From: Comamonas terrae
Lineage (GTDB): Bacteria > Pseudomonadota > Gammaproteobacteria > Burkholderiales > Burkholderiaceae_C
Reading direction: 5' to 3'
NCBI RefSeq assembly: GCF_001544075.1
Contig: NZ_BCNT01000004.1
Location: 124,001 to 188,000 of the forward strand
DNA: 64,000 nt
Shown here: one piece after another, positions 8,934 through 17,385 of the stretch
Layout: the number at the start of each line of letters is the position of its first letter
How positions within the stretch are numbered: the first letter of the stretch is position 1
Notes under the pieces: model-generated
Told to the model about the DNA's origin: nothing
The model's input: only the letters and a program-made list of their open reading frames with translations
The model's database searches: none
Made by a program: the position numbers and the translations under genes

Positions 8934-9359
8934 ATGGACACGCCACTTCGTAAGAACTCCGACACTCCTTTGCGCAATGTTCGCCCGAACATCGTGCAGT
9001 CCATCCGCGCCTATCGCATTCCCGATCTGCAAGCCGCCGCCGAGACCCTGGGTGCGCACTTCCTGTATGCCAACCTGGCCCATGCCCAGACCAAGGCCGA
9101 CATTCTCGAGCTGCTGGCCACGCAGTTCCACCTTCCCGCCCATTTCGGCAAGAACTGGGATGCGCTCTACGACTGCCTGACCGATCCCATCCACAAGGCC
9201 GGCCAGCAGCCGGGCTTCGTCGTGGTGCTGGACCAGATTCCCACCACGCCCAAGTTCGACAAGGAAGTGCGCGAGCAGCTGCTGGATGCCTTCCGCGATG
9301 CGGCCGACTACTGGGCCGAGCGCAAGGTGCCCTTCCGCTGCTTCTATTCCTTTCTCTGA
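8934..9359 (+). CDS. Barstar-family RNase inhibitor
   Basis: A 141-residue protein with the barstar fold signature: FLYANLAHAQTKADILELLA, then HFGKNWDALYDCLTD, then an acidic C-terminal half. In the family this surface blocks the active site of barnase-type RNases. It lacks a signal peptide, so it would act in the cytoplasm, protecting the cell from RNase made by the preceding gene before export. The start is uncertain. ATG 8934 is chosen from the family-like N-terminus; ATG 8910 is in frame. The protein begins with an unusual repeated tract, TPLRKNSDTPLRN. Confidence 0.88.
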   Translation: MDTPLRKNSDTPLRNVRPNIVQSIRAYRIPDLQAAAETLGAHFLYANLAHAQTKADILELLATQFHLPAHFGKNWDALYDCLTDPIHKAGQQPGFVVVLDQIPTTPKFDKEVREQLLDAFRDAADYWAERKVPFRCFYSFL

Positions 9360-9377
9360 ACTATCGCTTCAATAGCA

Positions 9378-9405
9378 ATGCCCGCCTGACAGGCGGGCAT
9401 TTTTC
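9378..9405 (+). terminator. Terminator after the barstar gene
   Basis: ATGCCCGCC and GGCGGGCAT form a perfect 9-bp stem with a 5-base loop, followed by five T residues, 18 bp after the barstar stop. It can serve only the plus strand. Confidence 0.85.
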
Positions 9406-9411
9406 TATTCA

Positions 9412-9450
9412 ACAATATTGAAATGCTTGCCCGGCAAGCGCCAGCAGCTC
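9412..9450. repeat. Short dispersed intergenic repeat (copy D)
   Basis: The gap contains GCTTGCCCGGCAAGCGCCAG followed by CAGCTCC, the GGCGCTTG/CAAGCGCC type of dispersed element also seen near 1700 and 63900. Confidence 0.4.
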
Positions 9451-10218
9451 CTAGTTTTGCGATAGCTGCGCGGCCAGGGCCTCGTATTCGGCCACCGGCA
9501 CTTCCTCGGCCCGGCGCTGCAGGTCGAATTCGCCGGCAAAGCCTTTTTCGTCCAGCCATTTGCCCAGCGTGTTGCGCAGGATCTTGCGGCGCTGGCTGAA
9601 AGCCACCTGCACCATGGCCTCGAGCAACCCCGCATCGAGCTGCACCGGCTGCGCGCGCGGCACCATGCGTACCACGGCGCTGTCCACCTTGGGCGGGGGA
9701 TTGAAGCTCTCCGGCGGCACGAACAGCACGTTCTCCATCGCATAGCGCCACTGCAGCATCACCGACAGGCGGCCGTAGGCGGATGTGCCGGCATCGGCCA
9801 CCATGCGGTCGATCACCTCTTTCTGCAGCATGAAATGCTGGTCCTGCACCACGTCGACCTGCTCCAGCAGGTGGAACAGGATGGGGCTGGAGATGTTGTA
9901 GGGCAGGTTGCCCACCACACGCAGCTTGGGCACGCCCAGGCGTGCCGCGAGGGCGCGGAAGTCCACCTTGAGCACGTCGGACTCCACCACGTCGAGGTCG
10001 GGCCGCAGGCGCAGGCGCAGGGCCAGGTCGCGGTCCAGCTCGATCACGGTCAGCCTGCCCAGGCGCTCGACCAGCGGCTGGGACAAGGCCATGAGGCCGG
10101 GCCCGATCTCCACCATGGGCTGGCCGGGCTGCGGCGCAATGGCCTGAACGATGTTGTCGATGATGGCACCGTCGGTCAGGAAGTTCTGGCCGAAGCGCTT
10201 GCGGGGAATATGTTTCAT
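9451..10218 (-). CDS. rsmA: 16S rRNA dimethyladenosine transferase RsmA
   Basis: A 255-residue SAM-dependent methyltransferase. It begins [14 protein letters not shown], the family N-terminus. It has [13 protein letters not shown] (about 37-49, SAM motif I), an acidic motif II (VIELDRD) and the catalytic NLPYNISSP at 104-112. It dimethylates two adjacent adenosines in helix 45 of 16S rRNA. The gene lies downstream of surA and lptD on the same strand, the conserved lptD-surA-rsmA order. ATG 10218 is chosen because the upstream in-frame extension is low-complexity and overlaps a dispersed repeat. Confidence 0.95.
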   Translation of the reverse strand: MKHIPRKRFGQNFLTDGAIIDNIVQAIAPQPGQPMVEIGPGLMALSQPLVERLGRLTVIELDRDLALRLRLRPDLDVVESDVLKVDFRALAARLGVPKLRVVGNLPYNISSPILFHLLEQVDVVQDQHFMLQKEVIDRMVADAGTSAYGRLSVMLQWRYAMENVLFVPPESFNPPPKVDSAVVRMVPRAQPVQLDAGLLEAMVQVAFSQRRKILRNTLGKWLDEKGFAGEFDLQRRAEEVPVAEYEALAAQLSQN

Positions 10219-10250
10219 GGTTTCTGCTGTAGGCCGTCCCTGAATAAAGC

Positions 10251-10353
10251 GGGCTCCCTTGATGGGCCAGGGTTTTGCCGCCGGGCCGCTCCCAAGGCAA
10301 AACGCGGTCCCCTCGGGGGGCAGGGAGCCACACGCAGTGGGCGACCGTGGGGG
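10251..10353. repeat. G/C-rich dispersed intergenic repeat between surA and rsmA
   Basis: This stretch includes CCCCTCGGGGGGCAGGGAG, then CCACACGCAGTGGGCGACCG and a run of G. GGCTCCC near its left end pairs with GGGAGCC near its right. I recall very similar blocks between many Comamonadaceae genes. It fills almost the whole surA-rsmA gap. Confidence 0.5.
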
Positions 10354-10361
10354 CAATATCT

Positions 10362-11771
10362 TTATTGCGGAGGCTCGCGGTATTCGACGTAGGCACGGCC
10401 GCGCAGCTCCTTGAGCCAGGCGTTGTAGTCGGTTTCCGTCTTGCGTTCACGCACGACGTTGCGGACCATCTCGCGCTGCTCGCGCGGTGTCAGCCGGGCC
10501 TCGCGCCGCTCCTCCAGCTTGATCAGGTGCACGCCAAAGCGCGACACCACGGGCTCGCTGATCTCGCCGGGCTGCAGGGCATTGAGCACGCGCTCGAATT
10601 CGGGCACGAACTGGCCCGGCGAGGACCAGCCCAGATCGCCTCCGTCGCGCGCGCTGCCGTCCTGGGAGTACTCGCGTGCCAGCGATTCGAAGGTGGCCTG
10701 GCCGCTGAGCACGCGGCGGCGGTAGTCTTCCAGCCGCTTGGCGGCCTGGGCCTCGGACATGCCGTCACCGATGCGCAGCAGGATGTGGCGCGCATGGTTC
10801 TGCGTGATGAAGGCCGGCATGCCGGACTGGGACTTTTCCAGCACCTTGAGCACGTGAAAGCCCGCCCCCGAGCGCAGCGGCCCGAGAATGGCGCCCGTGG
10901 AGGCCGAGGCCGCCGCCTTGGCAAACAGCTCGGGATAATCGCCCAGCGGCCGCATGCCCATGGCGCCGCCGCCCTGGCCGTTGGGTACGTCGGAATATTC
11001 CCTGACCACGGCCGTGAAGTCCGCATGGGTGCGCGCGGCCTCGGCAGCCTGCTTGGCGCGCGCCTCGCGCTCGGCCACCTGGGCCGGGCCGGCATTCTCC
11101 GGCACGGCGATCAGGATGTGGCCCAGATTCATGGCCATGGACGAGGCCGTATCGCCGGGACGCTTCTGCTCCTTGAGATAACGGTCGATATCGGCATCGG
11201 TGACCTTGACGCGATTGTCCACGTCGCGCTCGCGCACGCGCTGCATGATCATCTGGTTGCGGATCTCGTCGCGCAGCTGTTTCTCGGAAACGCCTTCCTT
11301 CTGCAGGCGGACGAGAAACGCGCTCTTGTCCAGGCTGTTTTGCAGGGCCAGATTGTTCACGGCCTGGTCCACGGCAAAGTCATCGACCTTGATGCCCGAA
11401 TCCCGGGCTTCCTGCAGCTGCACTTTCTCGACAATCAGGCGCTCCAGCACCTGGCTGGCGAGCAGCTCCCGGGGCGGCAGCTGTCCGCCCTGCTCGCCGA
11501 TGTTCTGCAGCACGCGCGCCATGCGGGCCCGCACTTCGTTGTTGGTGATGGGTTCGGAGTCCACCACCGCCACGATGAAGTCGGCCTGGCGTATGCCGGC
11601 CGGCGCCGTTTCCCGGCCCGTGGGACGCGCGGTGGCATCCAGCGCCCGCGATACGGAAGCGTCCCCTTTTTTGGCCTGGCCGGGCGCCTTCAGGCTTTGT
11701 GCATGGGCACCCGCGGCCAGCAGGGCCAGGGCAACCGCTGCCGCACACGATGTCTTGGAGAAAAAACGCAT
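10362..11771 (-). CDS. surA: Periplasmic chaperone / peptidyl-prolyl isomerase SurA
   Basis: A 469-residue protein with a signal peptide (residues 1-24, ending AAGAHA), an N-terminal SurA chaperone domain (about 65-190) and two parvulin (PpiC) domains. One lies around [11 protein letters not shown] and the second around [12 protein letters not shown] and [18 protein letters not shown]. SurA escorts outer-membrane proteins, including LptD, across the periplasm. Its place between lptD and rsmA is conserved. The signal region is followed by a long charged linker before the chaperone domain. Confidence 0.95.
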   Translation of the reverse strand: MRFFSKTSCAAAVALALLAAGAHAQSLKAPGQAKKGDASVSRALDATARPTGRETAPAGIRQADFIVAVVDSEPITNNEVRARMARVLQNIGEQGGQLPPRELLASQVLERLIVEKVQLQEARDSGIKVDDFAVDQAVNNLALQNSLDKSAFLVRLQKEGVSEKQLRDEIRNQMIMQRVRERDVDNRVKVTDADIDRYLKEQKRPGDTASSMAMNLGHILIAVPENAGPAQVAEREARAKQAAEAARTHADFTAVVREYSDVPNGQGGGAMGMRPLGDYPELFAKAAASASTGAILGPLRSGAGFHVLKVLEKSQSGMPAFITQNHARHILLRIGDGMSEAQAAKRLEDYRRRVLSGQATFESLAREYSQDGSARDGGDLGWSSPGQFVPEFERVLNALQPGEISEPVVSRFGVHLIKLEERREARLTPREQREMVRNVVRERKTETDYNAWLKELRGRAYVEYREPPQ

Positions 11772-11794
11772 GGAAAACCTTGCTTAGAGCGTTT

Positions 11795-12058
11795 AGAACG
11801 TATTTACGATCTCTACGATGCCGCGTTGGGACGCAATCGGGTTGAGTTCGAAGCGATGGCTCGCAGCTTGCACCGGGGCGCAAGCAAGAGACAGCGCAAA
11901 GAAATCGCCCGATTTCGTCCCAACCCCTTGGGGCCAGTGCCTTTGCGGGCGGTCTGCGGCGTTGCACATCCTCGCCGGGCCACCAGCCCGGCTGCGGTGT
12001 TGCGCCTTGCATTCCATCCCGCACTGGCGCGGCGTCGAGGAGATCGTAAACACGTTCT
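11795..12058. mobile_element. MITE-like element with 31-bp terminal inverted repeats
   Basis: The lptD-surA gap is bounded by inverted repeats. The left is AGAACGTATTTACGATCTC continuing to 11825. The right (12028-12058, reverse complement) is AGAACGTGTTTACGATCTC. By my alignment 27 of 31 bases match. The interior holds a GCCGGGC/GCCCGGC hairpin and no credible gene. The right end abuts the lptD stop codon. TTA is present at both outer edges, but a clean target duplication cannot be assigned. I recall similar blocks in Delftia-type genomes; transposase-driven origin is inferred. Confidence 0.6.
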
Positions 12059-14586
12059 TAGTCGTAATTGGTGAAGCGGCTGGGCGGAGTGACGGCTTCA
12101 CGCAGATATTGGTAGCGGGGCACATTCTGCTTGAGGCTGCGCTCCGGATCGGCGCCGAAGCTCAGGCGCGAGAAGCCCACGAACTCCAGCTGGAACAGCA
12201 GCCGCAGGTTGGACTGGGTGATGGAGCTTTGCAGGCGCTCCAGCACCACGCGGCCGATCCAGCAGCAGCCGTCGTATTCGAAGCCGACCACCGTGTCCAC
12301 CAGCTGCTTGTCCTTGATGCTGTAGTTCAGGCGCCCCACCGCATACCAGCGCCCGCCGCCCTGCCCGCGGCCGGGCCCCAGGTCCTTGCCCTTGTCGCCC
12401 CACAGATCGTTGATAGGCCATTGCCAGCCCACATCGACCAGCTTGCTGGCATCGGTCTGGGCCGTGGTGTCGTACTGCGTACGGTAGCCGATGTTGAAGG
12501 TGCGGTAGTTGCTGGGGCTGTAGCGCGCCGTGGCCGTGGTGCGCACGGTGCGCTTCAAATCCTGGTTGTATTGGGTTGTGCCCTCGAACGACCATTTGTC
12601 GGTCCAGTTCACGGCCGCGCCCAGCAGGATGTCGGAGAAACGGCTGGTGGCCGGCACTTCGCCGGGCAGCAGCACGCGCTGGTCCGAAAAGCGCACGCGC
12701 TGGGCAATGGCCAGCTTGAATTTTTCTGCTCCAGTATCAGGATCAAAGAAGCGCGAAGTCGCACCCAGTGTCAGCAGGTGATTGTCCGCAATGCGGTCCT
12801 GGCCAACATAATCATTTTCGGAAAAGATGCTGGCAAAGTTGAAATCACTGCGTCCCGTGTCGTACAGCGGCAGCATGCTCTGGTCGCGATACGGCGTATA
12901 GGTATAGAAAGCGCGCGGCTCGAAGGTCTGCGTGAGCTTCTTGCCGAACAGCGAGGTATCACGCTCGAAGATCAGGCCGCTGTCGAGGCTGAAGGTCGGC
13001 AGGGTCCGCTGGGCGCTCTTGCTGCCGTTGCTCATGAACTGGTCGGTCTGGTACATGGCCGAATGCAGCATCAGCTTGGGCGTGATGAAGGCGCCCGGCG
13101 ACAGAAAAGGCCGGCTCAGTTGCGCCTGGACATAGCTGCGCTGGCCGTTGTTGCCGATCTGGCCGGCCAGCGGGCGGATCAGTTCGAAGCGTGTGGTGTC
13201 GGCCACCATTGTGAAATCCAGGCCATGGGGCAACTCCAATGGCGTATAGCGGTACTGCAGCTGGGGCACCATGCTGTAGGGCGGCGCAATCGGCGATGCC
13301 GGATCCTGCAGCGTCTGGTAGCGCACCACATTCAGGCTCAGCACGCCATCTCCCTTGGCCCAGCTCAAGTTGGCTGTGCTAGGCAGCAGGCGCTGGCGCA
13401 GCGCTATCGGCGCCCAGCGAAAATCGCGCCAGTAGTTGTCGTCGCTGACACGGTTCAAGTTCAGATTCAGCCCCAGGCCGCCGATGGGCGAGTCGATGGT
13501 TCCGCGATGCTGCCATGAGTAGCCCCAGCGATCCCTGTCGCGCAGGCTGTCGCCGGGCATGTAGTTGGCATAGGCCTCGCCCGAATAGCTGGGCTCCAGA
13601 TAGCGGAACTGAGCCCCCAGGTTCACGCCGCGCCGGGTCATGACCGAGGGAAAAAGGGTCAGGTCACGGTTGGGTGCAATATTCCAGTAATAGGGCTGTG
13701 TATATTCAAAGCCCCCTTGGCTGTCCATGCCCTGAGTGGGAGGCAGAAAGCCGCTCTTGCGCTTGTCCGACAGCGGAAAGCTCATCCTGGGTACAGGCAG
13801 TATGGTCACACCCTTGAACTTGAGCTTGGCGTTCTCGGCCACGCCCACTTCCTCGGCCATGTCCACGTGGATGGTTTCGGCCTGGAGCTGCCATGCCGGC
13901 TGCCAGCTGGCCTCGTCGTCGCGCTGGCAGGTGGTGTAGGTAGCGTGATGGACCACGGCATGGTCGCGGTCCAGGAAATCCACGCGCGAGGATTCGCCAT
14001 GGGCGCTGTTGACCAGGAAACGGTAGCTCGCGTCCTCGAAGCTGCCCTTGAAGGCATCGACTTCCAGATCCAGCTTGCTGCCGTCGAAGACATTGCCGGC
14101 CTTGTTGATATGCACCGAACCCACGGCATTGACCTTGTCGTCGGGCACCGCGTAATCGAGCTTGTCGGCGCGGATCATGGTGTCGCCGCGGCGCAGCTCG
14201 GCCTCGCCATGCACGGAGGCCTTGATATCGGGCTGGCCGCTGAGCGAATCGCCCTTGATATAGATGGGCTGCTGGCTGCGGACTTCGGGCGTATAGGTCT
14301 CCTGCAGCAGCGTGCTGGGTTTGAGCTGCAGGTCCTGTGCCTGGTCACCGGGCGCCGGGGCAGTCACCTCGGGCACGGTCCCCGCAGCTTCGGCCAATTG
14401 CGCATGGGCCTGCATGCCTGCGCCAGCCCAGGCCAGCGCCACTGCCAGGGCCAGCGGCCGGGCAACAGGCTGGACGGCGGAACGCGCCGGTCCCGCCCGG
14501 CGCAAGCGGAGGACGGAGGCTGGCGGAATATCTCGCGTAAAGGGTTGAGCAGGCACGTGATTCAGAGGCGCAGATGCGCGGCACAA
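12058..14586 (-). CDS. lptD: LPS-assembly outer-membrane protein LptD
   Basis: An 842-residue protein with an export signal ending near residue 62, an N-terminal periplasmic OstA-like domain (about 105-250; GDSLSGQPDIKASVHGEAEL) and a large beta-barrel. The adjacent Cys pair in YDGCCWIGRVVLER near the C-terminus and one N-domain Cys (Cys220, TTCQRDD) are those used for inter-domain disulfides. LptD with LptE inserts LPS into the outer leaflet. The start is uncertain: TTG at 14586 is the longest reading, and a GTG ten codons later is possible. The stop codon touches the MITE-like element. Confidence 0.93.
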   Translation of the reverse strand: MCRASAPLNHVPAQPFTRDIPPASVLRLRRAGPARSAVQPVARPLALAVALAWAGAGMQAHAQLAEAAGTVPEVTAPAPGDQAQDLQLKPSTLLQETYTPEVRSQQPIYIKGDSLSGQPDIKASVHGEAELRRGDTMIRADKLDYAVPDDKVNAVGSVHINKAGNVFDGSKLDLEVDAFKGSFEDASYRFLVNSAHGESSRVDFLDRDHAVVHHATYTTCQRDDEASWQPAWQLQAETIHVDMAEEVGVAENAKLKFKGVTILPVPRMSFPLSDKRKSGFLPPTQGMDSQGGFEYTQPYYWNIAPNRDLTLFPSVMTRRGVNLGAQFRYLEPSYSGEAYANYMPGDSLRDRDRWGYSWQHRGTIDSPIGGLGLNLNLNRVSDDNYWRDFRWAPIALRQRLLPSTANLSWAKGDGVLSLNVVRYQTLQDPASPIAPPYSMVPQLQYRYTPLELPHGLDFTMVADTTRFELIRPLAGQIGNNGQRSYVQAQLSRPFLSPGAFITPKLMLHSAMYQTDQFMSNGSKSAQRTLPTFSLDSGLIFERDTSLFGKKLTQTFEPRAFYTYTPYRDQSMLPLYDTGRSDFNFASIFSENDYVGQDRIADNHLLTLGATSRFFDPDTGAEKFKLAIAQRVRFSDQRVLLPGEVPATSRFSDILLGAAVNWTDKWSFEGTTQYNQDLKRTVRTTATARYSPSNYRTFNIGYRTQYDTTAQTDASKLVDVGWQWPINDLWGDKGKDLGPGRGQGGGRWYAVGRLNYSIKDKQLVDTVVGFEYDGCCWIGRVVLERLQSSITQSNLRLLFQLEFVGFSRLSFGADPERSLKQNVPRYQYLREAVTPPSRFTNYD

Positions 14587-14668
14587 GACAGAAACAATGG
14601 GAAAACGCTAAAGCCTAGCACCATCCCTTCCGGGGACGACCGCATCGGTTTGTAAAATCCGATTATCC

Positions 14669-15775
14669 ATGACCGCTCCAATCCCCCCCACCGCCGACGT
14701 CGTCTGGTCCGATGCCGGCCGCCACGCTGCTTTCGACGCCTGGCTCGCCCCGCTGGCTACCAAGCTGCAGCTGCGCCCCGAAACCCTGCGCCCAGCCTCG
14801 GCCGACGCGAGCTTTCGCCGCTATCTGCGCCTGGACGGCGCGGGCGGCAGCAGCTTCATCATCATGGACGCCCCCCCCGACAAGGAGAACTGCGCCCCCT
14901 TCGTTCAGGTGCAGACGCTGATGGCCCGGGCCGGGCTGTGCGTGCCAGCCATCCTGGACTGGGATGCAGCACATGGCTTCATGCTGCTGTCCGACCTGGG
15001 CAGCGCCACGGTCATCGAAGCACTGAATCCCGAAAAGCCCCGGGACGCTGAAGCCTGGTACCGCTCCGCAGTGGAAGTGCTGCTGGACTGGCAGCTGGCT
15101 TCGCGCGAAGGCAACATCGGTGGGCTGCCGGCCTATGACGAGGCGTTGCTGCGCCGCGAGCTGCAGTTGTTTCCCGACTGGTACATTGCCAAGCACCGCA
15201 ACCTGGTGCTGGACGACAAGCAGCAGGCCGTGCTGGCCAAGGCCTTCGACCTGATCGTGGCCCACAACCTGCAGTCGCCCAGCGTCTACGTGCACCGCGA
15301 CTTCATGATGCGCAACCTGATGCAGCCGGTATCCGTGGGCGCACCATTGGGCGTGCTGGACTTCCAGGATGCCGTCTACGGCCCCATCACCTACGACATC
15401 GCCAGCCTGCTGCGCGATGCCTTCATCAGCTGGGAAGAGGACTTCGTCATCGACATCACCGTGCGCTACTGGGAAAAGGCCCGCAAGGCGGGCCTGCTGG
15501 GCGCCAACAGCGCCAGCGGCTGGGGCGACGACTTCGGCGAGTTCTATCGCGGCGTGGAATGGATGGGCCTGCAGCGCCACCTCAAGGTGGCCGGCATCTT
15601 CGCGCGCCTGACGCTGCGCGACGGCAAGCCCAGGTATCTGGCCGACACGCCGCGCTTCATCCACTACATCCGCTCCACCTGCAGCCGCTACCGCGAGCTG
15701 GCACCCATGCTGCGCCTGGTGGACCAGATCGAAGGCATCACGCCCCAGGTCGGGTACGCCTACGGAAGAATGTAG
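14669..15775 (+). CDS. amgK: Aminoglycoside-phosphotransferase-fold sugar kinase, AmgK-like
   Basis: A 368-residue APH-fold kinase, divergent from lptD across an 82-bp gap. Motifs are VYVHRDFMMRNLM (catalytic loop, HxD...N) and GVLDFQDAVYGP (metal-binding DxD-like). The location beside lptD and the N-terminal SADASFRRYLRL motif match AmgK, the anomeric MurNAc/GlcNAc kinase of peptidoglycan recycling. The usual partner murU (MurNAc-1-P uridylyltransferase) does not follow; rsmE does. Function by position and family is likely but not proven. Confidence 0.8.
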   Translation: MTAPIPPTADVVWSDAGRHAAFDAWLAPLATKLQLRPETLRPASADASFRRYLRLDGAGGSSFIIMDAPPDKENCAPFVQVQTLMARAGLCVPAILDWDAAHGFMLLSDLGSATVIEALNPEKPRDAEAWYRSAVEVLLDWQLASREGNIGGLPAYDEALLRRELQLFPDWYIAKHRNLVLDDKQQAVLAKAFDLIVAHNLQSPSVYVHRDFMMRNLMQPVSVGAPLGVLDFQDAVYGPITYDIASLLRDAFISWEEDFVIDITVRYWEKARKAGLLGANSASGWGDDFGEFYRGVEWMGLQRHLKVAGIFARLTLRDGKPRYLADTPRFIHYIRSTCSRYRELAPMLRLVDQIEGITPQVGYAYGRM

Positions 15776-15857
15776 CCCCTGAGCCGCTTTGCGGCTTCCC
15801 CGGAGGGGGACGACGCCTTCGCTGCGAGGCGGCTCTTGCTCGGCGTCCCTGGCTTGG
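15776..15857. repeat. Dispersed intergenic repeat, plus orientation
   Basis: It begins at the base after the amgK stop: CCCCTGAGCCGC, then GGGGACGACGCCTTCG, then GAGGCGGCTCTTGCTCGGCG and a terminal CTGGCTTGG. The same order of blocks recurs inverted at 61585-61682 after copZ. Both copies sit directly on a gene's 3' end. Confidence 0.65.
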
Positions 15858-15887
15858 ACCAGCGCCAGTTTCACCAGACATTTCACT

Positions 15888-16628
15888 ATGCCGCGCTACC
15901 ACTGTCCCATTCCGCTGCACATCGGTGCCGAGCTGGACCTGCCCGCAGGCGCTGCCCGCCATGTGCAGGTGCTGCGCCACCAGCCGGGCGACACCATCAC
16001 CCTGTTCGAAGGCCAGGCGGGCAACGGCTTTGCCGGCGGCGAATTCCAAGCCACCATCACGCGCATGGGCCGCAGCGATGTGGGCGTGCGCATAGCCAGC
16101 CACAGCGCCGTGGAGCGCGAAGCGGCCCGTGCCGTGCATCTGGTCGTGGGCATGCCCGCCAACGAGCGCATGGACTGGCTGGTGGAAAAGGCCACCGAGT
16201 TGGGCGTGGCCAGCATCCAGCCCGTGATGGCGGCGCGCAGCGTGCTCAAGCTCAAGGGCGAGCGCGCGGACAAGAAGATCGAGCGCTGGCAGTCGATTGC
16301 CATCTCCGCCTGCGAGCAATGCGGGCGCAACAGGGTGCCCGTCATCCATGCGCCGCAGTCGCTGGCCGACTGGCTGCGCGGCAAGGACACGCCTGCCGCC
16401 GAAGCACGCCGTCTGGTGCTCTCGCTGCGCGAGGGCAATCTGCCGCTGCGCGCAGCCGCCGGCGATGCCCCGGCAGTCTGGGTGCTCCACGGCCCCGAAG
16501 GTGGCCTCACGGCCCAGGAAGAAGACTGGGCCCTGGAGCAGGGCTGGCAGCCCGCCAGCCTCGGCAGCCGCGTGCTGCGGGCCGAGACGGCCTCGGTCGC
16601 GGCGCTTTCCCTGCTGGCCCTGGAGTAA
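15888..16628 (+). CDS. rsmE: 16S rRNA m3U1498 methyltransferase RsmE
   Basis: A 246-residue SPOUT-class methyltransferase. It starts MPRYHCPIPLHIG, has an N-terminal PUA-like domain (HVQVLRHQPGDTITLFEG), then ATELGVASIQPV and SACEQCGRNRVPV, and ends with the SAM-binding knot HGPEGGLTAQEEDW and VLRAETASVAAL. It methylates U1498 of 16S rRNA. ATG 15888 fits the family N-terminus; a longer frame from 15789 would translate the upstream repeat. The next gene starts 3 bp after the stop, suggesting co-transcription. Confidence 0.93.
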   Translation: MPRYHCPIPLHIGAELDLPAGAARHVQVLRHQPGDTITLFEGQAGNGFAGGEFQATITRMGRSDVGVRIASHSAVEREAARAVHLVVGMPANERMDWLVEKATELGVASIQPVMAARSVLKLKGERADKKIERWQSIAISACEQCGRNRVPVIHAPQSLADWLRGKDTPAAEARRLVLSLREGNLPLRAAAGDAPAVWVLHGPEGGLTAQEEDWALEQGWQPASLGSRVLRAETASVAALSLLALE

Positions 16629-16631
16629 CCC

Positions 16632-17363
16632 ATGAGCAGTTGTCACCTCTCCCTGGCCAAGGCCGAGTTCTATCCGCAAAACTTTCGCGTGCAAGCGCCG
16701 GAGCCTCTGCCCGAGCCGCTGATCACCCCGCGCAAGCGGGGTTGCATCATCGTCAATGCGGCCGCCGAATCCTCTGCGCCGTTGCTGGACCGCGAACCGG
16801 CTCCTGGCGAAGTAGGCGCAGCCCCTGCGGCGGAACGCCTGCTGGTGCCCGCCCAGTTCGGCCTGGTGCCGCACTGGGTCAAATCGGCATCGGACGGCCG
16901 CCTGCGCGCGCTCAAGCTGGTCAATGCCAAGATCGACAACCTGACCACGGGCACGGCGTTCCGCGATGCCTGGCTCAATGGCCAGCGCTGCATCATCCCC
17001 ATGCAATCGTTTCAGGTGGACGATCTGCGCCCCGGCAAGCCCCTGCCCACGCGCATCACCCGCGTGGACAACCAGCCCATGGGTGCGGCCGGCATCTGGG
17101 CGCGCTGGGCCGGTGCGGATGGCGACATCATCGTCAGCTACGCCCTCATCACCATCAACGCCAATGCGCATGCGCTGATGAACCGCTATGGGCAGCCCGG
17201 CAACGACAAGGCCATGCCGGCCATCCTCAATGAAGGTGCTTACGATGCCTGGCTCAACGCCAAAGTTGCCAAGGCCAAGGAGTTTCTACGCCCCTATCCG
17301 GCCGAGAAACTGCGCGCCAATCCTGTGGAAAAAGGCCGCAAGCCGCCGCCACCATTGTTCTGA
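16632..17363 (+). CDS. SRAP-family protein with missing catalytic residues
   Basis: A 243-residue protein that aligns by eye with SOS-response-associated peptidases (YedK/HMCES). FGLVPHWVKSAS, then LVNAKIDNLTTGTAFRDAWL, RCIIPMQSF and AMPAILNEGAYDAWL follow the family order. Active SRAPs need Cys2, an Asn, a Glu after the RC-(L/I)-(V/I)-P strand and a late His. Here the protein begins MSSC, the Glu position reads QVDD, and the late His motif reads NRYGQPGNDKA. Only the Asn is kept. It is therefore probably unable to form the abasic-site DNA crosslink. It is likely co-transcribed with rsmE. Confidence 0.75.
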   Translation: MSSCHLSLAKAEFYPQNFRVQAPEPLPEPLITPRKRGCIIVNAAAESSAPLLDREPAPGEVGAAPAAERLLVPAQFGLVPHWVKSASDGRLRALKLVNAKIDNLTTGTAFRDAWLNGQRCIIPMQSFQVDDLRPGKPLPTRITRVDNQPMGAAGIWARWAGADGDIIVSYALITINANAHALMNRYGQPGNDKAMPAILNEGAYDAWLNAKVAKAKEFLRPYPAEKLRANPVEKGRKPPPPLF

Positions 17364-17385
17364 TGCATTTTGACGGGCTGGCCGC

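Noticed and set aside
11380-12024. 214-codon minus frame across the surA-lptD gap
   Set aside because: It runs through the MITE-like repeat into the surA coding region in the wrong frame. Similar frames would be annotated wherever the repeat occurs.
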